Assembly: GCA_002427815.1 (NCBI GenBank)
Contig: DIZF01000043.1
Location: 1-33,135, forward strand
Source: Ramlibacter tataouinensis
Lineage (GTDB): Bacteria > Pseudomonadota > Gammaproteobacteria > Burkholderiales > Burkholderiaceae_C
DNA: 33,135 nucleotides
Reading direction: 5' to 3'
The notes under the pieces are model-generated. The model worked only from the letters and a program-made list of their open reading frames with translations, was not told the DNA's origin and did not search any database. Shown here piece after piece: positions 7,989 through 16,927 of this stretch (positions within the stretch are counted from its first letter, which is position 1; each line of letters opens with the position of its first letter). The position numbers and the translations under genes are program-made.

Positions 7989-8786
7989 ATGAGCGAAAGC
8001 AAGAAGCCCTGGCGTACAGCCATTTCCAACTACGACGAGGGAAGCATCCAGATCGGCGGCTACCGCGTGAAAGACCTGATGCGCAATCTCGACTTTGGCG
8101 GCTCGCTGTTCGTGCTGTGCCAGCAGCGCGTGCCCTCCGCCGCCGAGGCAAAGCTGCTCAATGCGCTGCTGATCTCGGTGCTGGACCACGGCATCGTCGC
8201 GCCCTCGGCGATCGCGCGGATCATCGCTGCCTCTGGCGTGCCGCTGCAGGCCTGCGCAGCAGCGGGCATCCTGTCGATCGGCGACGTTCATGGCGGCGCC
8301 GGAGAGCAGGTCGCCAAACGCCTGACCGAGCAGGTGGCCGCGGCGCAGGCAGCGGGCCAGTCGATGGCCGAGCACGCGAAGGAAATCGTCACCGCCACCC
8401 GCGCGAAAAAACAGCGGATCGAGGGCTATGGGCACCCGCTGCACCCGGAAAGCGACGAGCGCGTGGAAACCATGGTGGCCATGGCGCGCGAGTTGGGCCT
8501 GGTCGGCCCGCACCTGGAACTGGCGCTGGCGATCGGCGAGGAGATCCAGCGGCAATCCGGCCGGCGCATTCCCCTGAACGTGGACGGCGCGATGGCCGGC
8601 ATTCTCATGGACCTGGGCTTCGACTGGCGGCTGGTGCGCCTGTTCGTATTCGTGCCGCGGGCGGCGGGAATCTCGGCGCATGCCGTCGAAGAGACGGTGC
8701 GCGAGCGCGGCTGGCGCGTTATCGCGAAACACGATGACATTGACTACGATGGCCCGGCGGTGCGCGAGTTTCCGGTGCTGCGCTGA
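7989..8786 (+). CDS. Citryl-CoA lyase / citrate synthase-like protein
   Basis: A 265-residue short member of the citrate synthase superfamily, of the size of stand-alone citryl-CoA lyases. Visible active-site regions are LDHGIVAPSA, GDVHGGAGEQ (first His region) and GYGHPLHPESDER (second His with the acidic partner further on). Such proteins cleave or form a carbon-carbon bond between an acetyl-CoA unit and an oxo acid. The start at 7989 follows GAAGGAG and gives a natural N-terminus (MSESKKPWRTAI). It follows the dehydrogenases by 28 bp. The likely job is retro-aldol cleavage of the hydroxyacyl-CoA made upstream; a synthase role is the alternative. Confidence 0.85.
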   Translation: MSESKKPWRTAISNYDEGSIQIGGYRVKDLMRNLDFGGSLFVLCQQRVPSAAEAKLLNALLISVLDHGIVAPSAIARIIAASGVPLQACAAAGILSIGDVHGGAGEQVAKRLTEQVAAAQAAGQSMAEHAKEIVTATRAKKQRIEGYGHPLHPESDERVETMVAMARELGLVGPHLELALAIGEEIQRQSGRRIPLNVDGAMAGILMDLGFDWRLVRLFVFVPRAAGISAHAVEETVRERGWRVIAKHDDIDYDGPAVREFPVLR

Positions 8787-8828
8787 CGCGGCGGCATTGT
8801 CCTGAGAGCTAGCAACAAGGAGACACAC

Positions 8829-9794
8829 ATGGCGAATATCTACAAGCAAATGGCAGCGGCTCTGGTGATGGGCATCGTGTCCATCGCGGCAGTGGCGCAG
8901 TCCTACCCGTCCAAGCCGATCACGCTGGTCATTCCATTCCCGGCGGGCGGCGTGACCGACGTGGTCGGCAGGGAAGTGGCAGCCAAGCTGTCAATCGAGC
9001 TGGGCCAGGCCGTGGTCGTCGACAACAAACCCGGCGCCAGCGGTGTGCTCGGGTCGTCCTTCGCCGCAAAAGCAGCGCCTGACGGCTATACGCTCCTGCT
9101 CGGCAACACCTCCACGCTGGGCACCAACGTAGCGACCTTCGCGAAGCTTCCGTATGACCCGGTCACCAGCTTCGCACCGGTATCGATGCTGGCGGTGCAG
9201 CCGCTGGTGATCGCTGTCAATCCGTCGGTGCCGGCGCACAACCTGGCGGACCTGATCAAGCTCGCCAAGGCGAAGCCCGGCGGGCTCTCCTTTGGCACAG
9301 CGGGCAGCTCGATCCAGCTCGCCGTGGAGCTGTTTAACACCATGAACGGCATCAAGATGCTGTACGTGCCCTACAAGGGAAGCGCGCCCGCCATCACCGA
9401 CCTAATCGGCGGGCAAATCAATGTGCTGTTCGACCCCATTTCCACGCTGTATCCGCAGGTGAAGGGCGGCAGGGTGCGCGGCCTCGCCGTGACGACCGCC
9501 ACACGGTCGCCGGCCGCGCCGGAGCTTCCCACCGTCGCCGAGAGCGGTGTTCCCGGCTACGACGTGAGCTCATGGCAGGCTCTGGTGGTGCCGGCGGGCA
9601 CGCCGCCTGACGTGATCGCGCGCCTGCACGCGGCCGTGACCAGGGTCCTGGCGCTGCCGGAAACCAAGGAGCAGTTCGAGAAACAGGGCGCCGAGCCTTC
9701 GCCGTCCACACCGGAGCAGGCGGGGCAGTTCATCCGCTCCGAAATCGCGCGCTGGAAGAAGGTGGCCCAGGAAGCCGGCGTGAAACCGGAGTGA
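8829..9794 (+). CDS. Second Bug-family periplasmic solute-binding protein
   Basis: A 321-residue tripartite tricarboxylate receptor with signal peptide (residues 1 to about 24, ending VAQS) and the mature start YPSKPITLVIPFPAGGVTD. The family blocks YDPVTSFAPVSMLAV and YVPYKGSAPAITDLIGGQI are present. An AAGGAGA ribosome site lies 8 bp before the ATG. It is clearly related to the receptor at 2543 but divergent from it, so it is not a recent tandem copy. Two receptors in one operon suggest either two related ligands or two affinities. Confidence 0.93.
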   Translation: MANIYKQMAAALVMGIVSIAAVAQSYPSKPITLVIPFPAGGVTDVVGREVAAKLSIELGQAVVVDNKPGASGVLGSSFAAKAAPDGYTLLLGNTSTLGTNVATFAKLPYDPVTSFAPVSMLAVQPLVIAVNPSVPAHNLADLIKLAKAKPGGLSFGTAGSSIQLAVELFNTMNGIKMLYVPYKGSAPAITDLIGGQINVLFDPISTLYPQVKGGRVRGLAVTTATRSPAAPELPTVAESGVPGYDVSSWQALVVPAGTPPDVIARLHAAVTRVLALPETKEQFEKQGAEPSPSTPEQAGQFIRSEIARWKKVAQEAGVKPE

Positions 9795-9799
9795 GCGGC

Positions 9800-10558
9800 A
9801 TGTTCTCCCTGGCGGGACGGGTCGCGCTGGTGACCGGCAGTGCCCGCGGCCTGGGGCTGGAGATCGCCCGTGGACTCGCTGGGCAAGGCGCGCAGGTGCT
9901 GCTCAATGGCCGCAATGCCGGGGCAGTGGCCGAGGCGGTGGCTTCCATCCGCGCCGGCGGCGACAAAGCGGAGGAGCTGGCATTCGATGTGACGGATGCG
10001 CAGAGCGTCGAAGCGGCGTTCGAGCGGCTCGACCGCATGGCAGGTCGCCTGGACATCCTAGTCAACAACGTTGGCGTTCGCGACCGCCGCAGCCTGTTCG
10101 ATTTCGCTTTGGACGACATGCGGCGGATGCTGGAAACGAACCTCGTCGCGCCGTTCGAACTCTGCCGCAAAGCGGCCAGCCGCATGATCGACGGCGGACG
10201 CGGCGGGCGAATCGTCAACGTGACGTCCATCGCCGGCCCCATCGCGAACGTCCGCGACGCAGCCTATACGAGCGCCAAGGGCGGCTTGGCGGCGCTGACG
10301 CGCGCATTAGCCGCGGAACTCGGTTCATACGGCATCACAGTGAACGGCGTCGCTCCTGGCTTTTTCGCGACCGAGGCGAATGCCGCTGTCGCGGCCGATC
10401 CCGCCGTCGAGCGGATGCTTCTGCGCAGAACCTCGCTGGGCCGCTGGGGCCAGCCCGCTGAAATTTCGGGTGCGGTCGTGTTCCTCGCCTCTGATGCGGC
10501 TTCCTACGTGACCGGAGAAATCATCGCCGTCGACGGCGGTTATCTTTCGCATTTCTAG
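9800..10558 (+). CDS. SDR-family oxidoreductase
   Basis: A classical short-chain dehydrogenase of about 252 residues. Visible motifs are TGSARGLG (dinucleotide binding), NNVG (structural), VTSIAG with the catalytic Ser, YTSAKGG (catalytic Tyr and Lys) and a C-terminal YVTGEIIAVDGG. The best ribosome site, GGAG at 9788-9791, favours the ATG at 9800. A GTG at 9791 overlapping the previous stop would add three residues. It resembles gluconate 5-dehydrogenase and 3-oxoacyl reductase types and probably oxidises a hydroxy intermediate of this operon. It is the last gene before the inserted defence region. Confidence 0.9.
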   Translation: MFSLAGRVALVTGSARGLGLEIARGLAGQGAQVLLNGRNAGAVAEAVASIRAGGDKAEELAFDVTDAQSVEAAFERLDRMAGRLDILVNNVGVRDRRSLFDFALDDMRRMLETNLVAPFELCRKAASRMIDGGRGGRIVNVTSIAGPIANVRDAAYTSAKGGLAALTRALAAELGSYGITVNGVAPGFFATEANAAVAADPAVERMLLRRTSLGRWGQPAEISGAVVFLASDAASYVTGEIIAVDGGYLSHF

Positions 10559-10636
10559 GCCGACTGCGCTGGCGTCTACTGAATGAACCGTGCTAAGGCG
10601 CACAAATTCTCATGATTTTCACTTCTGTTCGTGAGA

Positions 10637-10658
10637 GTTGCCCCCAAAGTTGCCCCCA
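10637..10658. repeat. Tandem direct repeat GTTGCCCCCA x2
   Basis: GTTGCCCCCA occurs at 10637-10646 and 10649-10658. It lies in the 180-bp gap between the SDR gene and the HEPN gene, at the left edge of the inserted restriction region. It resembles in form the ATGTAGCCAC pair beside tRNA-His. No gene is seen in 10559-10738. A role as an element end is inference. Confidence 0.5.
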
Positions 10659-10738
10659 GTGCCAGCTGGCTACCTCGGCAGCCGCAAGGTTTATCGGCCC
10701 CGCGTACCCTCTCGCTAATCGACAGGGGTTGCCGCCTC

Positions 10739-11458
10739 CTAAGCTACTGCAGCATTCCAGGTCGCTCGAGGCATCACGCTCGAACAGAAGTGCTTCGCTA
10801 TTCCCCGGTCCAGCGCAGCGACAAAGCGCCGCATTTGCTCGAGCCGGTCGCGAAAATCGTTGAAGCTGAAGCCGGTAGGCACCCTACCCTCGTGAGCAAT
10901 ATCTGTCCTAAGGTCGTTCAGCGACGTCAGGATAAGTTGACTGTTCATCTTGCCGGTTGCGCTTACCAACGCCCAGATTTGCTTTACTCCGAGGCGTCTG
11001 AAGAGCTGAGGTAAATTTCTTGGTGAAGGATACGTCTTCTTTTCCAAGAATGCAGCTGAGTTGACGGTGACAGGCGCGGCACCGCCTGCACCCCACGTTG
11101 CCACGTCACGCGCAATTTCCGCGACCTTGGCCAAAATGGCCCCCTCGTCCTCTCCAATGCCAAACTTTCGGTACTCAGAACCGAGGTCAGCCCCTTTGTG
11201 CAATAGGTACGCAAGCATGAGATCCGGCCACTTCTGGAACGTTGGATTCGCGCTCTGAACAGCGGCAAGCGAGTCCTCCACAAAACTCCTGATGTAAACC
11301 TCGAGCTGGGCGAACGCGAACACGTAATACGCCGCAAGGAGACGGGCGCCGCCACCGGGCCCCTTCTGCGAAAGCTTGTAGAGCGGCGCTAGCTCTTGCA
11401 GCGCCTGATTGATCTGCAGCTCAAAAGTCTGCCGGGCGCGACTTCGCCGGTAGCTCAT
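10739..11458 (-). CDS. HEPN-domain protein, probable ribonuclease or toxin
   Basis: A protein of 239 residues from the ATG at 11458 (an earlier in-frame start at 11503 would overlap the upstream gene further). Residues about 40-65 form a helix (AYYVFAFAQLEVYIRSFVED) like the first helices of RiboL-PSP and MAE-type HEPN proteins. Residues 184-189 read R-TDIA-H, an Rx4H motif, the catalytic signature of HEPN ribonucleases. HEPN domains serve as RNases in toxins, in abortive infection proteins and in the anticodon nucleases PrrC and RloC. The gene overlaps the end of the zinc ribbon gene by 38 nt and is last in the hsd operon. Family assignment is by eye. Confidence 0.65.
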   Translation of the reverse strand: MSYRRSRARQTFELQINQALQELAPLYKLSQKGPGGGARLLAAYYVFAFAQLEVYIRSFVEDSLAAVQSANPTFQKWPDLMLAYLLHKGADLGSEYRKFGIGEDEGAILAKVAEIARDVATWGAGGAAPVTVNSAAFLEKKTYPSPRNLPQLFRRLGVKQIWALVSATGKMNSQLILTSLNDLRTDIAHEGRVPTGFSFNDFRDRLEQMRRFVAALDRGIAKHFCSSVMPRATWNAAVA

Positions 11459-11927
11459 AGGCCCTTGAGAAGTGCGGATAGCCTTCCTGCGCCGCCCACC
11501 CAATCAATGCCTTCAGCGCCTCTGTATCCGCCGCGCCAACAATCGAGGTGAGCGCCTCCAACACGCCGATGTTGACCTGTGTCAGGTACGCATCACCTGC
11601 CTCGGCTCTGAGGTGCTTCAGCAACAAGGCGAGCTGCTGTTCCGGTGCCGGTAGTGATTGATTGACCAGAGAATCAAGGTTCGTACTCTGCACCTCGAAC
11701 CATTTTTCCTGAGTTGTCCGTGATCTGATCGCGTGGCTTGTACGAGCCACAGCGCGCGGTTCCGCGCTGAGTCGGCTTTCGAGCATAGCAAGAGCAGTTC
11801 CCGAAATCACAAACGTTCCGCATTTCGGGCAGTCCACCTGCAATGCATCGGCTCCGGCGGCAGGTCTACCGGTTTCCGCTTCGCTGCCGCACACTGGACA
11901 TTTCAGACGATCTCTGAAGCTCGGCAT
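11421..11927 (-). CDS. Zinc ribbon protein of unknown function in the hsd operon
   Basis: A protein of 168 residues from the ATG at 11927, chosen because GAGGT overlaps the hsdR stop 7 nt upstream. Residues 10-36 form a zinc ribbon: C10-x2-C13 and C33-x2-C36 (CPVCG, then CPKCG). The rest is mostly helical with no motif I recognise. Short N-terminal zinc ribbons of this kind occur in several defence-associated proteins that sense nucleic acid or partners. It sits 4 nt after hsdR and overlaps the HEPN gene, so all three are probably translated together. It may be the antitoxin, sensor or adaptor for the HEPN protein, which is inference. Confidence 0.65.
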   Translation of the reverse strand: MPSFRDRLKCPVCGSEAETGRPAAGADALQVDCPKCGTFVISGTALAMLESRLSAEPRAVARTSHAIRSRTTQEKWFEVQSTNLDSLVNQSLPAPEQQLALLLKHLRAEAGDAYLTQVNIGVLEALTSIVGAADTEALKALIGWAAQEGYPHFSRAYELPAKSRPADF

Positions 11928-11931
11928 CGAA

Positions 11932-14900
11932 TTACCTCGAGACCGATTGTCGGCCATACCCGCTCGCCCCCGCGCCCACGTAGTGATCGTAGACATGAGC
12001 GTACATGCGGGCCATCTTCTCGGCCCGCATGTCCTTCGAGAACGCTACGGGTAAGTGTGGCGGACGAAGCGCAATCTTTAGAGATTGCATAACCGCCGCC
12101 CTCGCCTGCTGCTTCTCGCGCCAATCCAAGACGAGCTTCTCCCTCTTGAGCGTGGCAAGCAGGTCGCGGCAGACCTTCTTGACATCAGCCTCTTCCTCCT
12201 TGGTGAGCTTCGGCTCAGGCTTCGTCAAGATGTCAAAGAGGGCCAACTCCTCCTCGGTGAGACCTTCAGCGACGGCTCGCTGGTCCTCCTTGGTCAGATC
12301 CTTCACGAAGCCCTTCAGCTCCTCGAAAAACGCCTCAATGTTCTGGCTCCCGGCGTTGTACTCGTCGATCAGCTTCTGGAACTTCTCGGCAAGATCGGTA
12401 CGGGACGCATTCATTGCCACCATCGTCGCCAGCTTGCCCTCGATCAACCGCTTCAGTTTCTCGGCCTCGGTGCGCTTGTGGCCTTGGGCGAACTTGGTCT
12501 GAAGCGCCGCAAAGTCGATCTCCGACAGGTTGATCAACGCTTCGGGGCGGCTGGCAGGCCCAATACGGTAGCCCTCTGTGGCGATCGAGTCATTCAGCAG
12601 TTCCTCCACATCGCTCATCACCGCCGAAATGTCCGGCGGGTCAGTTTCTGCGTGGATCTTGTCGGCCAAGTACGAGACAAGCACCGCCAGGGGTGCAAGC
12701 TCGTTGGCCTTGGGGTCGGGCAAGATGGCCCTGAACAGACGCGCCACCCGGCTCGCCAGTTGCAGGTACCGTTTCTTGTCGGCCTCGCTGCCTAGGATCG
12801 CTTCCACGGCGTCATCTATCAGTGCGATCCGTTCGAACCCTTGGGCTGCTGCGATGGTGGTCAGGTTCACCCGACGCGCAGACGCAAAGCTATCCGTCTC
12901 GTCCAGCGCGAGGCGTAAGGCGGCCACCAGTTCGCTCTTGTCAACGATTGGCGCCCCACCGCCCCCGGCACCGGGCTTGGCATAGATCGCCAGCGCGTTC
13001 TGCAGCGCCCGGAAGATGCCCACATAGTCCACGATCAGGCCCGACTCCTTACCCGGAGCCACGCGGTTGGCGCGCGCGATGGTCTGCATGAGCGTGTGCG
13101 CCCGCATCGGCTTGTCGAGGTACATCGTCGAGCAGGTGGGCACGTCGAAGCCGGTGATCCACATTGCGCAGACGAACACAAGCCGCAAGTTGTCCTTGTC
13201 GTCCTTGAACTTCTCGGCCAATGGCTCCTTCAGCATTCGCTGGCGGTGCGGAACGATGTCCAGGCCCTTCTTCTGCAAGTCCTCGACTTCGTTTTGACCC
13301 TGCGACACGACGACCGCCATGTCCGTCTCTTGCAGCAGCTTGACCCGGTCCTGCAAGAACTTGCAGCGCTGCCATTCCGGCGAATCCTCCGGGTTGCCTG
13401 TGATCACGTAGCCCGGCAGCTTGGCCCACGCCTTCAGATCGGCCTGCGCCTTGGCCAACTCCGCCTTCCAGTACGTCTGCACCTTGTCGTACATCCGCAC
13501 TGCGGTGGCCTTGTCGATGCACACCATCATCGCTTTGCCTCTGTAGCCGCGGCCGGTGAAGTGCGCGACGATGTCCTTGGCAATGGCCTCCAGCCGGTCT
13601 TCGCGCGTGATGATGTGGTACTCGCGGCCAAACTCGCGCTCGAGCTTCTTCTCCTGGTCCTCGTCCAGCTCCGCCGCTTCGAGCAAAGCCTCCAGGTCGC
13701 GGTTCAGCTCCTGGTTGGTGAGCTGCACCTCGGGGATGCGGTTCTCGTAGTACAGCGGCACCGTGGCGCCGTCTTCGATCGAGCGGGCAAAGTCGTACAC
13801 GCTCACGTAGTCACCGAACACCTCGCGCGTGCGCTCTTCCTCACCCCGGATCAGCGGCGTGCCGGTGAAGCCGATGAAGCCCGCATTGGGGAGCGCGTTG
13901 CGCATGTTCAGCGCGAAGGTGTCGTACTGGCTGCGGTGCGCCTCGTCGGTGATAACGATCACGTCCGAGCGGTCCGACAGCATCGGGTACGGCTGCCCCT
14001 GCTCGTTCCTGAATTTCTGGATCAGCGTGAAGATGTAGCGCTCGTTGCCGCGCAGCAGCTCCTTCAGGTGCTCGCCGCTGGTGGCGCGAACGTCCTCTCG
14101 CGCGGTAGCGCCGGTGGCCTTGAAGGTCTTGCTGATCTGGTCGTCCAGCTCCTCACGGTCGGTCACGATCACGAAGGTGCAACTGCCCAGCACCCGGCGC
14201 AGCACCTTCTGCGTGAAGAACACCATCGACAGGCTCTTGCCCGAGCCCTGCGTGTGCCAGAACACGCCCAGGCGCTTGCGTTCTGCCTTCTCCGTCTCAC
14301 GCAGCTCCACCAGCCGAGCGATGGACTTGTTCACGCCCAGGAATTGGTGATTCTTGGCCGTCTTCTTGATCAAGCCGCCTTTGCCTTCCTCGAAGACGGT
14401 GAAGTTCTCGATGTAGTCCAGCAGCCGCGCCGGCTCCAGCAGGCCGCGCAGTGCCCGCTCCAGGCTCACCTTGCCGACCTCGTCCTCGTCGGCCACGCGC
14501 TTCCAGTCGAAGAAGTGCTCCCAGGCGCTGGTGAGCGTACCCACCTTGGTGTCCGAGCCGTTGCTCAGCAGGATGAATGCATTGGGGTGGAAGAGCTGCG
14601 GCACGCTCTGGCCACGGTAGTCGCGCAGGTTGTCGTCGAACGCGCTCTTCAGCGGCACGGCCGGCTTCTTCAGCTCGATGAACACCAGCGGCAGGCCGTT
14701 GACGAAGCCCAGCAGGTCGCAGCGGCGGCGGTACATGTCGCCGGCTACCCACATCTGCGAGGCTAGGAAGAACTCGTTGTTGGCCGGCGTGGTCCAGTCG
14801 ATTACGCGCAGGGTCTCGGTGCTGTACCCACCGTGCGCGTCGGGCACCTTCACCTTCACGCCGTCTTTCAACAGCCGGTAGAAGTCGCGGTTGGCGTTTA

Positions 14901-15186
14901 CCGCGATCTGCTTGGAGCGGTCCTGCGCGAGTTGCTCTACGGCCTGCGAATAGGAGTCGGCCGGCAGGCCGGGATTGAACTCTTCGAGCTTCGCGCGCAG
15001 GCGGCGGGTCAGGACGACCTGATGCTCGCTTTCGCGCCTCTCGCTCCCCAGCTCCCCAAAGGTCTCGGCGTACAGGTTTTTGAAGTTCCAGCCCAGCACG
15101 GTCAACAGGTCGATCGCCGGCACTTCGACGAGCGCCATCTCGCCATAGCCGGCAAAGACTTCCTTGACGCCGGGTGGTCGGGTCAT
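11932..15186 (-). CDS. hsdR: Type I restriction enzyme, R subunit (HsdR)
   Basis: A 1084-residue HsdR, of normal length. The N-terminal nuclease domain shows D157...E171-x-K173 (CDLLGFVNG, then FIELKK), the PD-(D/E)xK site. The translocase shows Walker A at 312-318 (TQGSGKS), DEAH at 414-417 (ITDEAHRSQYD) and TGTP at 441-444. The C-terminal part after residue 800 is helical and should bind HsdM. With HsdM and HsdS it forms the complex that pumps DNA and cleaves at a distance from unmethylated sites. Its ATG overlaps the stop of the acidic protein gene (ATGA, 15183-15186). All catalytic motifs are intact, so the enzyme is probably active. Confidence 0.96.
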   Translation of the reverse strand: MTRPPGVKEVFAGYGEMALVEVPAIDLLTVLGWNFKNLYAETFGELGSERRESEHQVVLTRRLRAKLEEFNPGLPADSYSQAVEQLAQDRSKQIAVNANRDFYRLLKDGVKVKVPDAHGGYSTETLRVIDWTTPANNEFFLASQMWVAGDMYRRRCDLLGFVNGLPLVFIELKKPAVPLKSAFDDNLRDYRGQSVPQLFHPNAFILLSNGSDTKVGTLTSAWEHFFDWKRVADEDEVGKVSLERALRGLLEPARLLDYIENFTVFEEGKGGLIKKTAKNHQFLGVNKSIARLVELRETEKAERKRLGVFWHTQGSGKSLSMVFFTQKVLRRVLGSCTFVIVTDREELDDQISKTFKATGATAREDVRATSGEHLKELLRGNERYIFTLIQKFRNEQGQPYPMLSDRSDVIVITDEAHRSQYDTFALNMRNALPNAGFIGFTGTPLIRGEEERTREVFGDYVSVYDFARSIEDGATVPLYYENRIPEVQLTNQELNRDLEALLEAAELDEDQEKKLEREFGREYHIITREDRLEAIAKDIVAHFTGRGYRGKAMMVCIDKATAVRMYDKVQTYWKAELAKAQADLKAWAKLPGYVITGNPEDSPEWQRCKFLQDRVKLLQETDMAVVVSQGQNEVEDLQKKGLDIVPHRQRMLKEPLAEKFKDDKDNLRLVFVCAMWITGFDVPTCSTMYLDKPMRAHTLMQTIARANRVAPGKESGLIVDYVGIFRALQNALAIYAKPGAGGGGAPIVDKSELVAALRLALDETDSFASARRVNLTTIAAAQGFERIALIDDAVEAILGSEADKKRYLQLASRVARLFRAILPDPKANELAPLAVLVSYLADKIHAETDPPDISAVMSDVEELLNDSIATEGYRIGPASRPEALINLSEIDFAALQTKFAQGHKRTEAEKLKRLIEGKLATMVAMNASRTDLAEKFQKLIDEYNAGSQNIEAFFEELKGFVKDLTKEDQRAVAEGLTEEELALFDILTKPEPKLTKEEEADVKKVCRDLLATLKREKLVLDWREKQQARAAVMQSLKIALRPPHLPVAFSKDMRAEKMARMYAHVYDHYVGAGASGYGRQSVSR

Positions 15187-15683
15187 GTCCCTGCTTTCAC
15201 TTTCGAGAGTTCATCGATAAACCTGGAGCGCCAAGTCTTTACGAAGTCCTCTAGGTCATCAACATCGAATGAAGGGGCCTCTGGCAGCCCAATGTCTTCC
15301 GCCTGCCGCTCTACCTCCTCCATCAAATCAGCGGCCGCATAGCAATCGAACGCTTCGGAGCCGAGCACAGCGTCAGCGATGCCTTCAGGCCAAGCCTGTT
15401 CCCAGATGAAGTTCCAGTGGTCGTCCAAGTATGCGTGCCCCTCATGCGGCGGCCTGACATCTTCCAGGAACGACTCAACAAGTGCAGTTGTATCAACAGC
15501 GCCGTCGTCGCATAGCGGAATCGGGATCGGGGGTTCGTCCGCATCCGCTGCGGAAACCAAGACTATGTTGGCGACGCGCTTCGCCATTTCCATCAAAAGC
15601 TGGTGCCGGATCGAGTCATCCACCAGACTCAAGAGAGAAGCGGCGAACTCTGCGTCCGTTTTGATCGTGAGTGATTGGCTCAT
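15183..15683 (-). CDS. Acidic protein of unknown function between hsdS and hsdR
   Basis: A 166-residue, strongly acidic protein, with many Asp and Glu (for example FDVDDLEDFV and LMEEVERQAEDIG) and a Trp-rich centre (DDHWNFIWEQAWPEG). No domain is recognised. It shares ATGA overlaps with hsdS upstream and hsdR downstream, so ribosomes probably pass from one gene to the next. That coupling argues for a stoichiometric role in the restriction complex or in its control, such as protection from self-restriction or an anti-restriction mimic. The acidity would fit a DNA mimic, but this is inference. The ORF has codon use like its neighbours and looks genuine. Confidence 0.75.
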   Translation of the reverse strand: MSQSLTIKTDAEFAASLLSLVDDSIRHQLLMEMAKRVANIVLVSAADADEPPIPIPLCDDGAVDTTALVESFLEDVRPPHEGHAYLDDHWNFIWEQAWPEGIADAVLGSEAFDCYAAADLMEEVERQAEDIGLPEAPSFDVDDLEDFVKTWRSRFIDELSKVKAGT

Positions 15684-16927
15684 GCGGCGAGCGCCTCCGG
15701 TTCGGGCATTGCAGACACGTCCAGCTCGCCGGAGATCAGCTTCGGCAGGAGCAGGTCGCGGGTTGTCCGCAGATTCGCGTTCTTCTTCTTCAACGTCAGC
15801 TCAAGCTCATTCATCGGCTCAAGCACAGAGGCTGCCACTTCAAGAACAGCTCTCGACGGAACCAGTAAGCGCATCTCCTTGAGATCCCGCGCGCTCAGAT
15901 GCGCCACGGTTGTTCCAACGATGGTTGCCTCCAGCGTCTTGATCGGCTCCTCGGTCACCCAGAACAGCCAGGACCGCGGAATGCTGACTTTCGGGCGGAA
16001 GCGGACGACTCGCTGATTCAGCCACGCAACGCCCCCAGCCCACCGACCCATGTGGAATGCGCCGTCCATCCCGACCAAGATGTCACCGTCCGTCACCCTG
16101 TACTTCGGGTCTACATCTTCAGTCGTGCGCGTACCCGTGTAGTCGTCTCGAATGTCGCGGATGCGAATGACGCCAAGCCCTTCGCCGCCTTCCTTGAAGA
16201 GATTGGACTTGAACGGAAATCCATAGGTGAGATCGGCTACGTCGTACAGCCCTTGGACTGACCAGCCTTCCGGCACCAACCCCAACTCGGACTCGACCAT
16301 CCGCACGCCCTCGTGCTCGGGAAAGCGGAAGCGGACGAACCACTCATCGTGGATGCGCCGGGCCATCTCCTCTAGGATCGTGATGCGCCGCGTGTTGTTC
16401 TCGATCAGGTCGTCGTAGGCGGAGAGGATGGAGGCGATTCGGTGCTGCTCGGGCAGACTCGGCAGTTCGATCTCCATGCCTTTTAGCAGAATGATCGTAT
16501 AGGCCGACTGCGACGAACCGATGGTGCATTTCTTCAATTCGGCGCGGCCGTCCGGCGCAGTCAGCCAATAGTTGAAGTAGTTGCTGTCGAGGCCGCGAAA
16601 GTCACGAAACCAAGTGATGTTCCCATCCTTGAAGTAGAACTCGTCGCCGCGCCGCACCACATACGTCGAGCCCAAGGTTCCGACTGACGTAAGCAGCAAA
16701 TCTCCCGACATGGGCGCGCCCGACTTGGCCTTGATCTCCTCGAACTTGCTGCGCGCGATGAATAGCTCGGTACTGACCTCGATGGCTCCGTTGTACTTCT
16801 CGGTGATCTCCTTGCCGCGGAAGAAAGGGACACCCTCGGCCTGATAGTCAGCCGCGAAAATTCGCTTGCTGGACGTAATCTCGCAAAGATCGCTCACGCG
16901 CCGCTTCGATCGCTGCGACCTCGTCAC
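15680..16927 (-). CDS. hsdS: Type I restriction enzyme, specificity subunit (HsdS)
   Basis: A 415-residue HsdS with two target recognition domains. TRD1 spans about residues 10-170, and the first conserved helical region follows (LPSLPEQHRIASILSAYDDL, then NTRRITILEEMARRIHDEWF). TRD2 starts at the typical LGLVPEGW and runs to about 370, with a second helical region at the end (VLEPMNELELTLKKKNANLR). The two TRDs set the two halves of the bipartite methylation site. Overlap with hsdM is ATGA (16924-16927) and with the acidic gene ATGA (15680-15683). The recognition sequence cannot be read from sequence alone. Confidence 0.95.
   Translation of the reverse strand: MTRSQRSKRRVSDLCEITSSKRIFAADYQAEGVPFFRGKEITEKYNGAIEVSTELFIARSKFEEIKAKSGAPMSGDLLLTSVGTLGSTYVVRRGDEFYFKDGNITWFRDFRGLDSNYFNYWLTAPDGRAELKKCTIGSSQSAYTIILLKGMEIELPSLPEQHRIASILSAYDDLIENNTRRITILEEMARRIHDEWFVRFRFPEHEGVRMVESELGLVPEGWSVQGLYDVADLTYGFPFKSNLFKEGGEGLGVIRIRDIRDDYTGTRTTEDVDPKYRVTDGDILVGMDGAFHMGRWAGGVAWLNQRVVRFRPKVSIPRSWLFWVTEEPIKTLEATIVGTTVAHLSARDLKEMRLLVPSRAVLEVAASVLEPMNELELTLKKKNANLRTTRDLLLPKLISGELDVSAMPEPEALAA

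Noticed and set aside
6299..8029. Minus-strand frame of about 576 codons opposite the dehydrogenases
   Set aside because: Same shadow effect; it crosses several real gene boundaries and shows no motif.
13096..14766. Plus-strand frame of about 556 codons inside hsdR
   Set aside because: It is antisense to intact hsdR motifs and has a His/Gln/Leu-rich composition without domains.
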